The translations under genes were made by a program, and so were the position numbers. Shown piece after piece: positions 17,134 through 26,830 of a stretch of DNA of 64,000 bases (position 1 is the stretch's first letter; the number at the start of each line of letters is the position of its first letter). Where the stretch lies: NCBI RefSeq assembly GCF_036492835.1, contig NZ_AP025314.1, forward strand, positions 4,754,010 through 4,818,009, in the 5' to 3' direction. Below the pieces are notes generated by a model, which saw only the letters and a program-made list of their open reading frames with translations, ran no database searches and was not told the origin of the DNA. This DNA is from Fulvitalea axinellae. Its GTDB lineage: Bacteria > Bacteroidota > Bacteroidia > Cytophagales > Cyclobacteriaceae.

Positions 17134-19566
17134 TTAGTCCACCACGCTCGAATTGATCACGTTGGGCAGAAACCCAATCATGCGAACGGCGCTCTCCTGC
17201 TTCATATATGTCATCATGCCCGCGAACATTTGCTCGGTTCCGTCTTCCATCCGCAACCGTGTTTGCAGCGCCAAACTGTTTCTTTGCTTAAGCAAACCGC
17301 AGAATTCTTCGCCGTTAAAATGCTGGTCAGCCACAAACTCTCCGAAATATTTTCCGACAACAGCCTTTTTCCCTCCGAGTTGTTCCAACGCAAACTTATT
17401 TCCGCCCTTAACCTCGCCTTGATCATCCATTTCCAAGATAAAACCATAACGGTCAAAGCCTTGCTCATGGATTTCGGAAGCCAGATTTTTACGGGCCAGT
17501 TCGCTCTGCGTCACCTGCATCTCTTCCATATTCTGACGCATTTCCTCCTCCTGCGTTCTCAGCTCTTCGGTAAGCACTTGCGACTCTCTCAAAAGGTGTT
17601 CCGTCCGCACGTTTGTCCTTCTATTCGCAACTGCTACGGCAACGCTTTCGCAAATCTTTTCGAGAAACTCCACCTCCGCTTCATCCCAAACATGGAAAGT
17701 GGCCAGCTCCAACACGCCCAACACGGTATCGTTGAGTTTAAGCGGAACCAAAATCAGACACTTCGGCAACGCTTTGCCCAAGCCCGAGGTGATGTTTAGG
17801 TAATCTTCGGGGATTTCGGTCATTAGACGGGTCATTCCTTCTCGGAACGTCTCGCCGGCCAGACCTTCGCCTACTGCAATTTCTTTATTTATGAATTTCT
17901 TTCGGCCGTAAGCATAGCACGCTTCCATTTTGAGTGTCCGCGCTTCTTCTTCAGAATCAGACACGATGAAAAACGCCCCTTGATTGGCTTTTACATATTT
18001 GATCAATTCGGACAAAACAGTCGCCAGCATATTCTCCGAAGTCGAATCCCGCAACATATTTCCGAACTTAGCAAGCCCTTCGTTATGCCAAGTACGCAAT
18101 TTTTCCTCTTCGGCAACGGTTTTCAGGTTATCCCTCATCAGCAACAGAGAATTGCCCAGACGATCCTCATTTCCCAAAGGCTTAAACTCGGATTCAAGGT
18201 TTCCGTCACCGATATCCTGAGCGAAACGGGCGTATTCGCCGACGCCTTCTCTCATTCTGTTCATGGAAAGTACCATCTGCCCGAGTTCGTCTTGTCCGAG
18301 GTTTTGGATTTCGATTTCTTCCACCGATTCGCCCTTCGACATTTTCAACATGGCTTCCTTCACCCGTTCCACGATGTGGGTAATCTCACGGCTGAACAAG
18401 AACGCCACCAGAAGACTACCCGCCAACAGCAACAAGGACATCCCTATCATAAGTATGGTAATCGAAGAGGCCTTGCTTTCCACTCTCTCCAAAAAGGCCA
18501 TGTGCTCTTTCTCATATGCGTCAAGATACACCGCCGTCGATATTATCCATCCGTAAGGCTTAAAATGGATGGAATGGGCCAGCTTATCCAATTTTTCGGA
18601 ACCGCCTTCCCGGGAATATTGATATTCTGTAAAGCCGTCCCGTTCTAACGCAGCGGTCACAAAAGAGAGAAACAATTCGTTGCCGTTTATATCCTTATAG
18701 ATGCCGGGAACCTTTTTGCCAACCAGCTCGGGACTTCTGTAATCATAGACTACTGTAGGTCTCGGTTTTTCGTCGGTCGTTATCCAAAAATACCCGTTCC
18801 CTTCGTCAAAACGCATATTCTTGACCTGCACGATCAGCCTTTTCCGGATCTCCTCTTCAAAACCTTTTACCGAAACCCCGGTAGTCACCACCCAATTCCA
18901 TTCGGGGAAATAGCGGAAATACGACAGCTTCCGCTCCACTTTTCCTGTGTCAGGGTTTAGGAAATCGTAAAAATAAAAACCGAAACCTTTCTCTTTGGCC
19001 AATTTGGCCATCTCTTTAATCGCCTTGGAAGTCTGCTCCTTACCCGGCAATGCCAGATGAGGGCCGGTCATGGTTCCTTCAGCTTCGGGAAATATGGGAT
19101 GGGCAACGATCAGCGGTTCTTCTTCGGCCGTAAAAATGAATACATATCCGGATTCCTGCTCCCCAAACCTGATGTCTTTGATCATTCTCAACATCTCGGC
19201 CTGTTCGATCAACTCGTTCTTTTTCTGGGCGCGTATCCGCTCGTGCTCATGCTCAACCAAACGAAAAACTCCCTCCACACCGTTTTGCAAGGCCGGACCG
19301 AAATGCTTTTCCATAAACGATTCTGAGTGCATAAGCTCATAACCGTTCGCCACGCTTTGGTAAGCCACCTCCGACAGTCTCCGCAAATTAGACTTCAGGT
19401 TTTCCGTCGTGGATTCCTTATTAGTCCGAATCTCTTCTTCCTTGAACTCATAAAGTTGCGTCAAGGCAAAACCGGAAGCGAGTAACAGGCCAAAAAAAAC
19501 GAGACCCGAAAACGTTACCATCAACTTTATTCTCAATCCGTAATTGCGAAGGTTAAAGTCCATCAA
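17134..19566 (-). CDS. Cache-HAMP-GAF-PAS sensor protein without kinase or methyl-accepting domain
   Basis: Membrane sensor of 810 residues. It has a first transmembrane helix (about 12-35), a long periplasmic Cache-type region with two related halves (GYVFIFTAEEE and GYFWITTDEKP), and a second helix (ITILMIGMSLLLLAGSLLVAF). Then come a HAMP linker, a GAF domain (YAYGRKKFINKE, TEIPEDYLNITSGLGKALPK), a Glu/Gln-rich coiled coil and a PAS-like tail (FILEMDDQGEV, MIGFLP). No histidine kinase, GGDEF or methyl-accepting output is present, so the signal must go to a partner. The GAF and coiled coil are closely similar to those of the protein at 35778-37163. Confidence 0.8.
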   Translation of the reverse strand: MMDFNLRNYGLRIKLMVTFSGLVFFGLLLASGFALTQLYEFKEEEIRTNKESTTENLKSNLRRLSEVAYQSVANGYELMHSESFMEKHFGPALQNGVEGVFRLVEHEHERIRAQKKNELIEQAEMLRMIKDIRFGEQESGYVFIFTAEEEPLIVAHPIFPEAEGTMTGPHLALPGKEQTSKAIKEMAKLAKEKGFGFYFYDFLNPDTGKVERKLSYFRYFPEWNWVVTTGVSVKGFEEEIRKRLIVQVKNMRFDEGNGYFWITTDEKPRPTVVYDYRSPELVGKKVPGIYKDINGNELFLSFVTAALERDGFTEYQYSREGGSEKLDKLAHSIHFKPYGWIISTAVYLDAYEKEHMAFLERVESKASSITILMIGMSLLLLAGSLLVAFLFSREITHIVERVKEAMLKMSKGESVEEIEIQNLGQDELGQMVLSMNRMREGVGEYARFAQDIGDGNLESEFKPLGNEDRLGNSLLLMRDNLKTVAEEEKLRTWHNEGLAKFGNMLRDSTSENMLATVLSELIKYVKANQGAFFIVSDSEEEARTLKMEACYAYGRKKFINKEIAVGEGLAGETFREGMTRLMTEIPEDYLNITSGLGKALPKCLILVPLKLNDTVLGVLELATFHVWDEAEVEFLEKICESVAVAVANRRTNVRTEHLLRESQVLTEELRTQEEEMRQNMEEMQVTQSELARKNLASEIHEQGFDRYGFILEMDDQGEVKGGNKFALEQLGGKKAVVGKYFGEFVADQHFNGEEFCGLLKQRNSLALQTRLRMEDGTEQMFAGMMTYMKQESAVRMIGFLPNVINSSVVD

Positions 19567-19803
19567 AAATATGTGTTAAAGAAGCTCAAAAACATGTCAT
19601 GATTGATTATCAACAAAAATACAATCTTCCCAAGGACAAGAAACTAATATAAATCATATCTCATTAATTAATATATCATTATCCGAATACCATTGACCTC
19701 ATTTCACTAATGATGCAATTGTAAATTGAAAATATATGGCAAGATCTACACTCCCGAAGAACAAGCCGGCGCAAATGCCCGTTTCTTTCCAAAGCGCTTC
19801 CCG

Positions 19804-21861
19804 ATGTTTCTTCCCCCCAAAAAAAGAGCGTTCCGCCAAAACCAATCTCCCACACACCAATCCACTCAAACTGAGACTATACAAGCTCTTTTTACTAAGG
19901 AAAAGCTGGAAGAAACGGTAAGGTCCAAAATAGCGAAGCAATACCGCCGTGAGGAACGGTTTATTCTATTGGGCGAAACAGGGGCTACCGAGTCGGAAGA
20001 CGCGTCGGTAAAACAAACCGACAGCATGAACCGGCAATGCGAAAAAATCATGCGGACCCGGCTGTTTCTGGAATTCGCCAAATTGTTAGACCAATACCAT
20101 CATCTGGAAAAAGAAGTAGCCTCAGTCCCGCCTCCCGAAAGTGCCACCAAGGCTATGCAAGCGTTTGACAAGGCTCTGGAAAACTACGAACAACTTCAGC
20201 TAAACCTTGCCAGGTGCAAAGCCATCGCCCTACATCCTGAGCAGTTCCGGGGACTGAAATTGCCCAAAGAACACTTCGAGATCGCCATAAAAAGCCTAGC
20301 GATCGTCCAGCCACAACCATTGTCCGAAGAGCAAATCGAAACCTTGCAGGAATTATTGGAACCGGAAACCATAGAGTTTGCCAAATTCGGGTACGAGGCG
20401 CTCAAGAAAATAGGCTGGATGAGACGAGTGGCCCTATTGGACAAAGTGGGAGCGAAACTCAGACAGGAAAAGGAAGAGCTGTTGAGCAAAAACCTTCCTT
20501 TATCTAAATTCAAAAAGAAAGTAGCGGAGATTGATCAGCAAATAGACATCGAGGAAAGCCAGATTCCGGTATTCCGGAAGTTGCGAGCGCTTCGGTTTTG
20601 TTCCAGAAACCCGCAGTCCGACACACTTCAGCCTGAACTCCGTAGATTGATTCACGATGCGTTGATCGAAAAATATATAGGAGAAAACCCAGAGACGGAA
20701 GAAACCAGCCTTGAGCAAAAGATAAGTAAATTGACGGAAGCGCAACAGAACGCCGTTAACAAAGCCGAAGAAACCCTCCGTACAAAATCACGAGAACTGC
20801 GAACGGCGATGGGCATGAAAGTAGCCACCGCCTGCGACGAGGACGGCAACCCGCTAATGGAAGGAAAATCAGCGGTATACCATAGCTTCGACGCCCGGAA
20901 AATGGAAATGCTCCACCACGCCCAAATGGAGATTCTCGATATTCTGGAACACTATATTTACCAATGGATGCGGGCCAACCCCATTGAGGACAGGCGGGAA
21001 GCCATGACCGCCACGCTTATCGATTTTCTGGACGACATACAAGAAGAGCATTATAACGTAGTGGCCAAAATGACCAAATTCGCCCTCCCGATCTGGACTC
21101 CGGACCTTTCCAGAATGTCCAAACGGCAATTTGAAAACCTTCAGGGGTTTTGGGGAGAATTGGTCGAAGGCAAAACGCATATCAACTACGGAACGTCCTT
21201 CGCACAGATTCCACCTTCTGTCGCCCGCGAGTGCCGTGGCGTTTATAACGCTATGTACGCCCGCCTGCTTTCGCGTCCCGAGGGCAGAAAACTCCTTCAT
21301 TCCACCGCCTACGGGCACCTAACCGAAACGCACTTGGACCGGGCAGGCGTTCCCCAAACTTACCGTAGCCCAAATTTCGTGATCCTTGATCCCAAAACCG
21401 AGGGCCTCTGCGATCTTTCCATAGACGTACGTTGCGACGCCTCTTATACGCCACACGTCAAAACGCCTCCGGTTTGGCTGGATTCCGACCGATGGCTGAT
21501 GGAGCACAAAAAGGAAAAAAAGCTATTCGGAAGCACTTGGGACAAACACGCCGTTCCCGTCCTGAATCCCGCATTCGTACAGTTCGGTTGCGCGCTTAGC
21601 CAAGCCCATGATCATCAACGAATGGGACCGCTTTCCGGTCTCGGACCAGCCAAAGGACTTTTGAAAACAGGCCAAGAAGAACGATTCCGTCCAAGAAGTC
21701 TAGAAAAATTCAGCCGGAAACGTAATCTGCCGGTCTGTCCCGCAACCGCAAAAATGTTCTACCAGATAGAAGCCGGGAACAAGCTACGGGCCGAACACGG
21801 CTTACCTACCGTAGACGGCGAAAAACCGCTTGCGGAAGCGCCGTTTTGGAAAGAGGATTAA
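19804..21861 (+). CDS. Hypothetical protein B, divergent M91-like pseudopeptidase, paralogue of A
   Basis: Cytoplasmic-looking protein of 685 residues. The ATG at 19804 (MFLPPKK) is chosen because its N-terminus then lines up with protein A (MFASPGR). The frame is open from a TTG at 19726, and a different frame has an ATG at 19736, so the start is uncertain. A Lys/Glu-rich helical N-terminal half is unique to this copy. The C-terminal half shares with A the blocks around LDDIQEEH, ARLLSRPEGRKLL (about residue 486) and KLRAEHGLP. The M91-like block reads PAFVQFGCALSQAH (about 590-603), with CALSQ where an active enzyme would have HELxH. Inference: a catalytically dead metallopeptidase-fold protein, possibly an effector or a binding protein. 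Confidence 0.68.
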   Translation: MFLPPKKRAFRQNQSPTHQSTQTETIQALFTKEKLEETVRSKIAKQYRREERFILLGETGATESEDASVKQTDSMNRQCEKIMRTRLFLEFAKLLDQYHHLEKEVASVPPPESATKAMQAFDKALENYEQLQLNLARCKAIALHPEQFRGLKLPKEHFEIAIKSLAIVQPQPLSEEQIETLQELLEPETIEFAKFGYEALKKIGWMRRVALLDKVGAKLRQEKEELLSKNLPLSKFKKKVAEIDQQIDIEESQIPVFRKLRALRFCSRNPQSDTLQPELRRLIHDALIEKYIGENPETEETSLEQKISKLTEAQQNAVNKAEETLRTKSRELRTAMGMKVATACDEDGNPLMEGKSAVYHSFDARKMEMLHHAQMEILDILEHYIYQWMRANPIEDRREAMTATLIDFLDDIQEEHYNVVAKMTKFALPIWTPDLSRMSKRQFENLQGFWGELVEGKTHINYGTSFAQIPPSVARECRGVYNAMYARLLSRPEGRKLLHSTAYGHLTETHLDRAGVPQTYRSPNFVILDPKTEGLCDLSIDVRCDASYTPHVKTPPVWLDSDRWLMEHKKEKKLFGSTWDKHAVPVLNPAFVQFGCALSQAHDHQRMGPLSGLGPAKGLLKTGQEERFRPRSLEKFSRKRNLPVCPATAKMFYQIEAGNKLRAEHGLPTVDGEKPLAEAPFWKED

Positions 21862-21863
21862 AA

Positions 21864-21889
21864 AAACCGGAACCTCAAGGCTCCGGTTT
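21864..21889. terminator. Bidirectional terminator between protein B and rluD
   Basis: 8-bp stem AAACCGGA / TCCGGTTT with an A-run before it and a T-rich tract after it, between convergent genes. Confidence 0.75.
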
Positions 21890-21923
21890 CGATTTATTTT
21901 CCACTGTATTCGCCCAAAGCGAA

Positions 21924-22952
21924 TTAGTTATACTTTACGTATTGTTCCCACTTCTCGATCACGTTCTTGAAGTCTTCCGGCAATTCCGAATCAAACTGCA
22001 TATGCTCGCCCGTTACCGGATGCTCAAAGCCCAAAGACTTGGCGTGTAACGATTGTCTCGGGATCGTTTTGAAACAATTATCCACAAACTGCTTATACTT
22101 CGAGAATTTGGTTCCTTTCAGGATTTTATCCCCACCGTAAGTGGCATCGTTAAAGAGCGTATGCCCGATGTGCTTCATATGCGCACGAATCTGGTGCGTA
22201 CGTCCCGTCTCCAGATTACATTGGATCAAGCTCACGTAACGCAGGTTCTTCAACACTTTATAATGCGTAATGGCGTGACGCCCGAAATCCCCTTCCGGAA
22301 AAGCGGCCGTGATACGTCTGTCTTTTAGGCTTCTGCCCAAATTGACATCGATAGTTCCCGTTTCGGTCTTGGGCTCGCCCCAAACCAACGCATAATAAGT
22401 TCTTTCGATGCTGTGGTCGAAAAACTGCTCGGCCAATCCGCGCATAGCGCGTTCCGTCTTCGCAATCACGAGTAAACCACTGGTGTCCTTATCGATTCGG
22501 TGTACCAAACCGGGACGACCCTCGTTGTTTTCCATCGTCGGGAGGTTTTTGAAATGGTAAGCCAAAGCGTTCACCAATGTTCCCGACCAGTTATTGTAAG
22601 CCGGGTGCACTACCATACCAGCTTCTTTGTTCACTACCAACAGGTGAGCATCCTCATATACAATATTGAGGGGAATATCCTCAGGCACCACTTCCGTATC
22701 ACGCGGAGGCTCCGACATACTTACCGTCACTTCGTCGCCGGGGCGCACTTTGTAGTTCGCCTTCGTTTTCTCGCCGTTTACCTTTACGTTACCGTCCTTT
22801 ATTCCGGCTTGCAAACGGTTTCTGGTCACGTTCGGCAAACGATCCAACAGAAACTTGTCCAGCCTCAATAGCTGTTGTTTCGGGTCGGCCACAATCCTTT
22901 GGTGTTCGAAAAGCCCTTCGTTATCCTCTTGTATATGTATTTGCTCCTCCAT
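21924..22952 (-). CDS. rluD: 23S rRNA pseudouridine synthase, RluD family
   Basis: RNA-modifying enzyme of 342 residues read from the ATG at 22952 (MEEQIHIQ). An N-terminal S4 RNA-binding domain (RLDKFLLDRLPNVTRNRL) is followed by the RluA/RluD catalytic domain, with the diagnostic HRIDKDTSGL motif and catalytic Asp D154. A further conserved block is GRTHQIRAHM. Family knowledge: RluD modifies helix 69 of 23S rRNA; close relatives modify other sites, so the exact target is inferred. The frame is open upstream to 22997, but the extra residues are not conserved-looking. Confidence 0.9.
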   Translation of the reverse strand: MEEQIHIQEDNEGLFEHQRIVADPKQQLLRLDKFLLDRLPNVTRNRLQAGIKDGNVKVNGEKTKANYKVRPGDEVTVSMSEPPRDTEVVPEDIPLNIVYEDAHLLVVNKEAGMVVHPAYNNWSGTLVNALAYHFKNLPTMENNEGRPGLVHRIDKDTSGLLVIAKTERAMRGLAEQFFDHSIERTYYALVWGEPKTETGTIDVNLGRSLKDRRITAAFPEGDFGRHAITHYKVLKNLRYVSLIQCNLETGRTHQIRAHMKHIGHTLFNDATYGGDKILKGTKFSKYKQFVDNCFKTIPRQSLHAKSLGFEHPVTGEHMQFDSELPEDFKNVIEKWEQYVKYN

Positions 22953-23416
22953 ATCGTATATCTGTAGGCCCAGCCAAAGGGCCCGGCGCTCAAACAAGTC
23001 CGAAATTTACTTAAATTTCACCTTACCATAACGGTTCCTCATCTTTTTACGTACTTGGGCCATACAGAAACTGCGCTTAACGGGCTCCATTAGACTCAAA
23101 AACATTAAAAAGGAACTGCCATGGCCCATTTTCCCATTATTCGAAACGCCAGGTACCAAAACCCACTATTTCCCAGACCGTTTATTTAGAAAACTTCAGC
23201 CAATATTCGGCTAACGATAATTTATCGCCAAAGATTTATACATCAATCACTTAACGAGTATATTTGCCAGTGCCCCGATCGCCGTATTATGTACACCCTT
23301 GTAGGGTTTATATTATACGAACAGAAGTTCTTGAGGCATTTTTTTCCTCAATATCGGAACGTTCACAGCTTGGCGGGGTTACATTGTTTGATGAACAGAA
23401 ACTAAAATCCAATACG
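22953..23416. other. Intergenic region between rluD and the GT35 gene
   Basis: This is the gap between two divergent genes. No separate gene is seen. A candidate plus-strand -7 element TATATTTG lies at 23259-23266. The GT35 reading frame is open from 23264, but the residues before 23417 are not family-like. Confidence 0.5.
23259..23266 (+). promoter_or_regulatory. Candidate -7 element for the GT35 gene
   Basis: TATATTTG fits TAnnTTTG. Its predicted transcription start would lie downstream of the first possible start codon (23264), which supports the later ATG at 23417. No -33 box was found. Confidence 0.3.
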
Positions 23417-25084
23417 ATGAGTTTGCCTGAGGAATTCAGCCACGGATACGACTTCGATCCCAAATTCTCCAAAAGCGTAGCTTACTTCAGCATGGAGTTC
23501 GCCATTGATCAGCCTCTGAAAACCTATTCGGGCGGATTAGGCTTTTTGGCCGGCTCCCATATGCGGTCCGCTTACGAACAACGGCAGAACCTGATCGGTA
23601 TCGGAATCCTTTGGAAATACGGATATTACGACCAAATCCGGAAAGGGGACCAGTCTATGGACGTTCTTTTTTCGGAAAAAAAATATAGCTTCCTTACCGA
23701 CACCAGGATCAAGTTCAACATAGAGATCAACGGACACCCGGTAGCCGTAAAAGCCTTCTTCCTTAAGCCGGAAGTATTCGGGACCGTACCTATGTTTTTT
23801 CTCTCCACGGACCTTCCGGAAAACGATTACTTGGCGCAGTCTACCTGCCACAAGCTTTACGATTCCGACCCGTCGGCCAGAGTCGGCCAGAGTATTTTGC
23901 TCGGAGTGGGAGGGGCCACTTTATTGGAGAAATTGGGACACAAGCCCGAAATTTACCACCTCAACGAAGCGCACGCATTGCCGGCGGCCTTCCACGTGTA
24001 CTCCAAAACTCGTAACGTGGAAGACGTGAAGAAAAGGTTCGTATTCACTACCCATACACCAGAAGAGGCCGGTAACGAGAAGCACGACATCAACCTGCTT
24101 GACCGGATGGGCTTCTTCTGCAACCTGCCACTCAAAGAGGTTCGGAAAGTTACAGGGATCAAAGACAACACTTTCAACCATTCGCTCGGAGCGCTGAGAG
24201 TATCGCACATTGCCAACGGAGTGTCGAAACTTCACGGGGAAGTGTCTCGCCATATGTGGGAAAAATATGACGATCTTTGCCCGATACACCATGTCACCAA
24301 TGCCCAAAACAAAAAATATTGGCTTGAGCCCGACATGGAAGAGGCCCTGAACAAAGGGGATATCAAGAAAATCAGAGAGATTAAGCGCAAGCGAAAGATC
24401 AAACTGTTTGAGGAAGTGGCCGACCAAACCGGCAAACTCTTGGACCCGGACGTGCTTACCGTAGTGTGGGCCCGCCGATACGCCGAGTACAAGCGCCCGG
24501 ACTTGATTACCCGCGACGCTGCACGGTTCCACAAGTTGATGAGACAAACGGAGCATCCTATCCAAATCATCTGGGCAGGAAAACCGTATCCGATGGACTA
24601 CAACGCCATCCATACCTTCAACCATTTGGTCCGCCTTAGCGAGTCTTATGATAATATGGCCGTTGTGGTGGGTTATGAACTTCGTCTATCACGCAAACTC
24701 AAATACGGCTCGGATGTGTGGCTTAATAACCCAAGAATTACGCGTGAGGCCTCCGGTACCAGCGGGATGACCGCTGCCATGAACGGATCCGTAAACATCT
24801 CGACCGATGACGGCTGGATGCCGGAATTCGCAAAAGATGGCATTAATAGCTTCGTATTGCCTGCTGTGGATTTCAAAAAACCACACCACGAACAAGATCT
24901 CGAAGACCTGAACAACCTGTATGACATCCTCGAAGAAAAAATTCTTCCGATGTACTACAACAGCCCCGAAAAATGGGACGAGATCACTCTCAACAGTATG
25001 AGGGATGTTGTTCCGTACTTCGACGCCTCCAGAATGGTAACCGAATATTACGACGGAATCTACAACTTCGACGAACAACAATAA
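23417..25084 (+). CDS. Alpha-glucan phosphorylase-like (GT35) protein lacking the PLP lysine
   Basis: Protein of 555 residues of the short GT35 type. Family landmarks are AYFSMEFAI, KTYSGGLGFLAG, YHLNEAHA, FTTHTPEEAG and the C-terminal block EASGTSGMTAAMNG (444-457). In active glycogen phosphorylases this last motif carries the lysine that binds pyridoxal phosphate (x-M-K-x-x-[LM]-N); here that place is Thr (T452). Such proteins occur in Bacteroidota as alpha-glucan family phosphorylases, but activity without PLP is doubtful. The ATG at 23417 is preferred over the upstream frame. A sugar permease lies convergent downstream, consistent with glucose or glucan use. Confidence 0.82.
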   Translation: MSLPEEFSHGYDFDPKFSKSVAYFSMEFAIDQPLKTYSGGLGFLAGSHMRSAYEQRQNLIGIGILWKYGYYDQIRKGDQSMDVLFSEKKYSFLTDTRIKFNIEINGHPVAVKAFFLKPEVFGTVPMFFLSTDLPENDYLAQSTCHKLYDSDPSARVGQSILLGVGGATLLEKLGHKPEIYHLNEAHALPAAFHVYSKTRNVEDVKKRFVFTTHTPEEAGNEKHDINLLDRMGFFCNLPLKEVRKVTGIKDNTFNHSLGALRVSHIANGVSKLHGEVSRHMWEKYDDLCPIHHVTNAQNKKYWLEPDMEEALNKGDIKKIREIKRKRKIKLFEEVADQTGKLLDPDVLTVVWARRYAEYKRPDLITRDAARFHKLMRQTEHPIQIIWAGKPYPMDYNAIHTFNHLVRLSESYDNMAVVVGYELRLSRKLKYGSDVWLNNPRITREASGTSGMTAAMNGSVNISTDDGWMPEFAKDGINSFVLPAVDFKKPHHEQDLEDLNNLYDILEEKILPMYYNSPEKWDEITLNSMRDVVPYFDASRMVTEYYDGIYNFDEQQ

Positions 25085-25101
25085 GCCTTACGGCAAATAA
25101 C

Positions 25102-25138
25102 AAAAAGGTCGCTCCGACAACTTCGGAACGACCTTTTT
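25102..25138. terminator. Bidirectional terminator between the GT35 gene and the sugar permease
   Basis: 10-bp stem AAAAAGGTCG / CGACCTTTTT with further inner pairing (CTCCGA/TCGGA), between convergent genes. Confidence 0.8.
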
Positions 25139-25164
25139 CTTTCTGGACCTACAGCCCGAATTCT

Positions 25165-26397
25165 TTATTTGTTCAGCACTTTTGATCCCCAAACAGCATA
25201 GGAGAAGATATAGGCAAAACAAACCACTGGAACGATAAACGAGAACTGAATACCGCTAACGTCGGCCAAGTAACCTTGGATCAACGGAATGATGGCTCCG
25301 CCCAAAACACCCATAATCATGGCGCCGGAGGCTTTGCCGGTCAATTTTCCCATATCACGGATGCCCAACGGGAAAATACAGCCCCACATAACAGAAGCGA
25401 AAAGGCCCACGCCAACCAAGCTCCAAGCGGCTACCGATCCTGTGCCTACAATGGCAAAACCAGTCAGGATGGCGCCCATTACAGCCGCAGTCGACAATAC
25501 CACTTCGTTAGAAATCTTAGACAGGATAGCGGAACCGATAAAACGCCCTACCATCAAACAACCCCAGTAAAGCGACACATAGAACGCGGCGTCACTGGCC
25601 TCCAAGGCCAAAATATCGTTCAACCCGATATAATCAATCATAAAAGTACCGATCGAAACTTCGGCGCCCACGTAGCAGAAAATCGCTAAAACTCCCAATA
25701 CCAAGTGACGGTACGCCCAAGGGTTTCCCGCAACTTTTTCCTCAGAGCTTGTTTCGATATCGAGTTTCGGAAGGTTTAGTTTATTTACGATAAACGCCAA
25801 AGCGAACACAAAAATAGCAACGCCCACATAAGGCAATTGTACGGCGGCGGCTTTCTCGGCCACGGTAGTCGCTTTCTCAGCGGCGCTCAAAACTAAAAAC
25901 GAAATGAAAATCGGTCCGATCGTCGTTGCCAATGAGTTAAAACCTCCCGCTAGGTTTACTCTTACAGAAGCCGTTTCCGGATCGCCCAAAGCGGAAATAT
26001 AAGGGTTACAGGCTACCTGAAGGATAGTTACGCCCGTTCCCATCACAAACAGCGAAAACAGGAACGCCGGGAACGAAATCCAAAGCCCGGCGGGATAAAA
26101 TCCCAAAAGGCCAAAGGCCAAAAGACATAGCCCCACCACAATTCCTTTATGGTACCCTGTCTTGTTCAACAGCATACTTGCGGGCGTAGCCATAACAAAA
26201 TAGGCCAGAAAAAACGCGAAGTTTACCAAATTTGCCTCCGTGTTATTCAAATCGAAAACACCTTTCATGTAAGGCATCATCAGATTGTTCATAACCGTTA
26301 CCAGTCCCCACACGAAAAACAGCGAGGTCATAATAGCCAAAGGCCCTCTGTAGTCAACCTTTTGCTTTTTTTCGGTGATTATATTTTCGCTTCCCAT
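25165..26397 (-). CDS. FucP-family sugar:proton symporter (MFS)
   Basis: Inner-membrane transporter of 410 residues with about 12 transmembrane helices, of the fucose/glucose/galactose (FucP/GluP) branch of the major facilitator superfamily. Typical features are SLFFVWGLVTVMNN in helix 1, FFLAYFVMATPAS in helix 2, the LQVACNPYISALG segment and the substrate-linked ARVNLA-like SVRVNLAGGFNS. The substrate is probably a hexose, but it cannot be read from sequence. It converges on the GT35 gene. A -33/-7 type promoter candidate lies about 200 bases upstream. Confidence 0.88.
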   Translation of the reverse strand: MGSENIITEKKQKVDYRGPLAIMTSLFFVWGLVTVMNNLMMPYMKGVFDLNNTEANLVNFAFFLAYFVMATPASMLLNKTGYHKGIVVGLCLLAFGLLGFYPAGLWISFPAFLFSLFVMGTGVTILQVACNPYISALGDPETASVRVNLAGGFNSLATTIGPIFISFLVLSAAEKATTVAEKAAAVQLPYVGVAIFVFALAFIVNKLNLPKLDIETSSEEKVAGNPWAYRHLVLGVLAIFCYVGAEVSIGTFMIDYIGLNDILALEASDAAFYVSLYWGCLMVGRFIGSAILSKISNEVVLSTAAVMGAILTGFAIVGTGSVAAWSLVGVGLFASVMWGCIFPLGIRDMGKLTGKASGAMIMGVLGGAIIPLIQGYLADVSGIQFSFIVPVVCFAYIFSYAVWGSKVLNK

Positions 26398-26830
26398 GAA
26401 TTTTAAATTATGGATGAATTAATTCCCTACTCACTTTCCCTCTCCTTCCAAACGAAAAAGATTAGGCACTATTTTACTGGTTCACAGCCTCTGGGCTGTC
26501 AAATTTTTATTTCGGTCAAAATCCAGTTTTAGGGCTACAGAAACGACTATTTTCCGGATAGCGTGACTGTCAGGGTTGGTCTGGTTGCTGTGGAAAGCAA
26601 ATGTAGGAATTAGAACCCTATATATGAAATGGTATTCATTTATAATTTCGGAAACGACATCCCGTAAGCCGGGTAATGCTTATTATCAATGAATTAATAA
26701 GTTGCCAAATGAGTCCAAAAGTGCCCCTAAACCATCTTAGGATCAATTCTAAGATTCTCCCCGATGTCAGTGACAAGGGATAAACCTCCTTTCTGTTTTA
26801 TAAAAAATGAAAACACAAAGGACTAAAAAC
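26398..26830. other. Leader and intergenic region upstream of the sugar permease
   Basis: No gene is seen. The stretch holds the promoter candidate at 26598-26629 and, if that is right, a leader of nearly 200 bases before the permease ATG. I see no known riboswitch consensus. Confidence 0.5.
26598..26629 (-). promoter_or_regulatory. Candidate promoter of the sugar permease gene
   Basis: Minus-strand TTTC (26626-26629; consensus TTTG), then a 20-base spacer, then TACATTTG (26598-26605). This matches the Bacteroidota layout with one mismatch in the -33 box. Confidence 0.45.
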
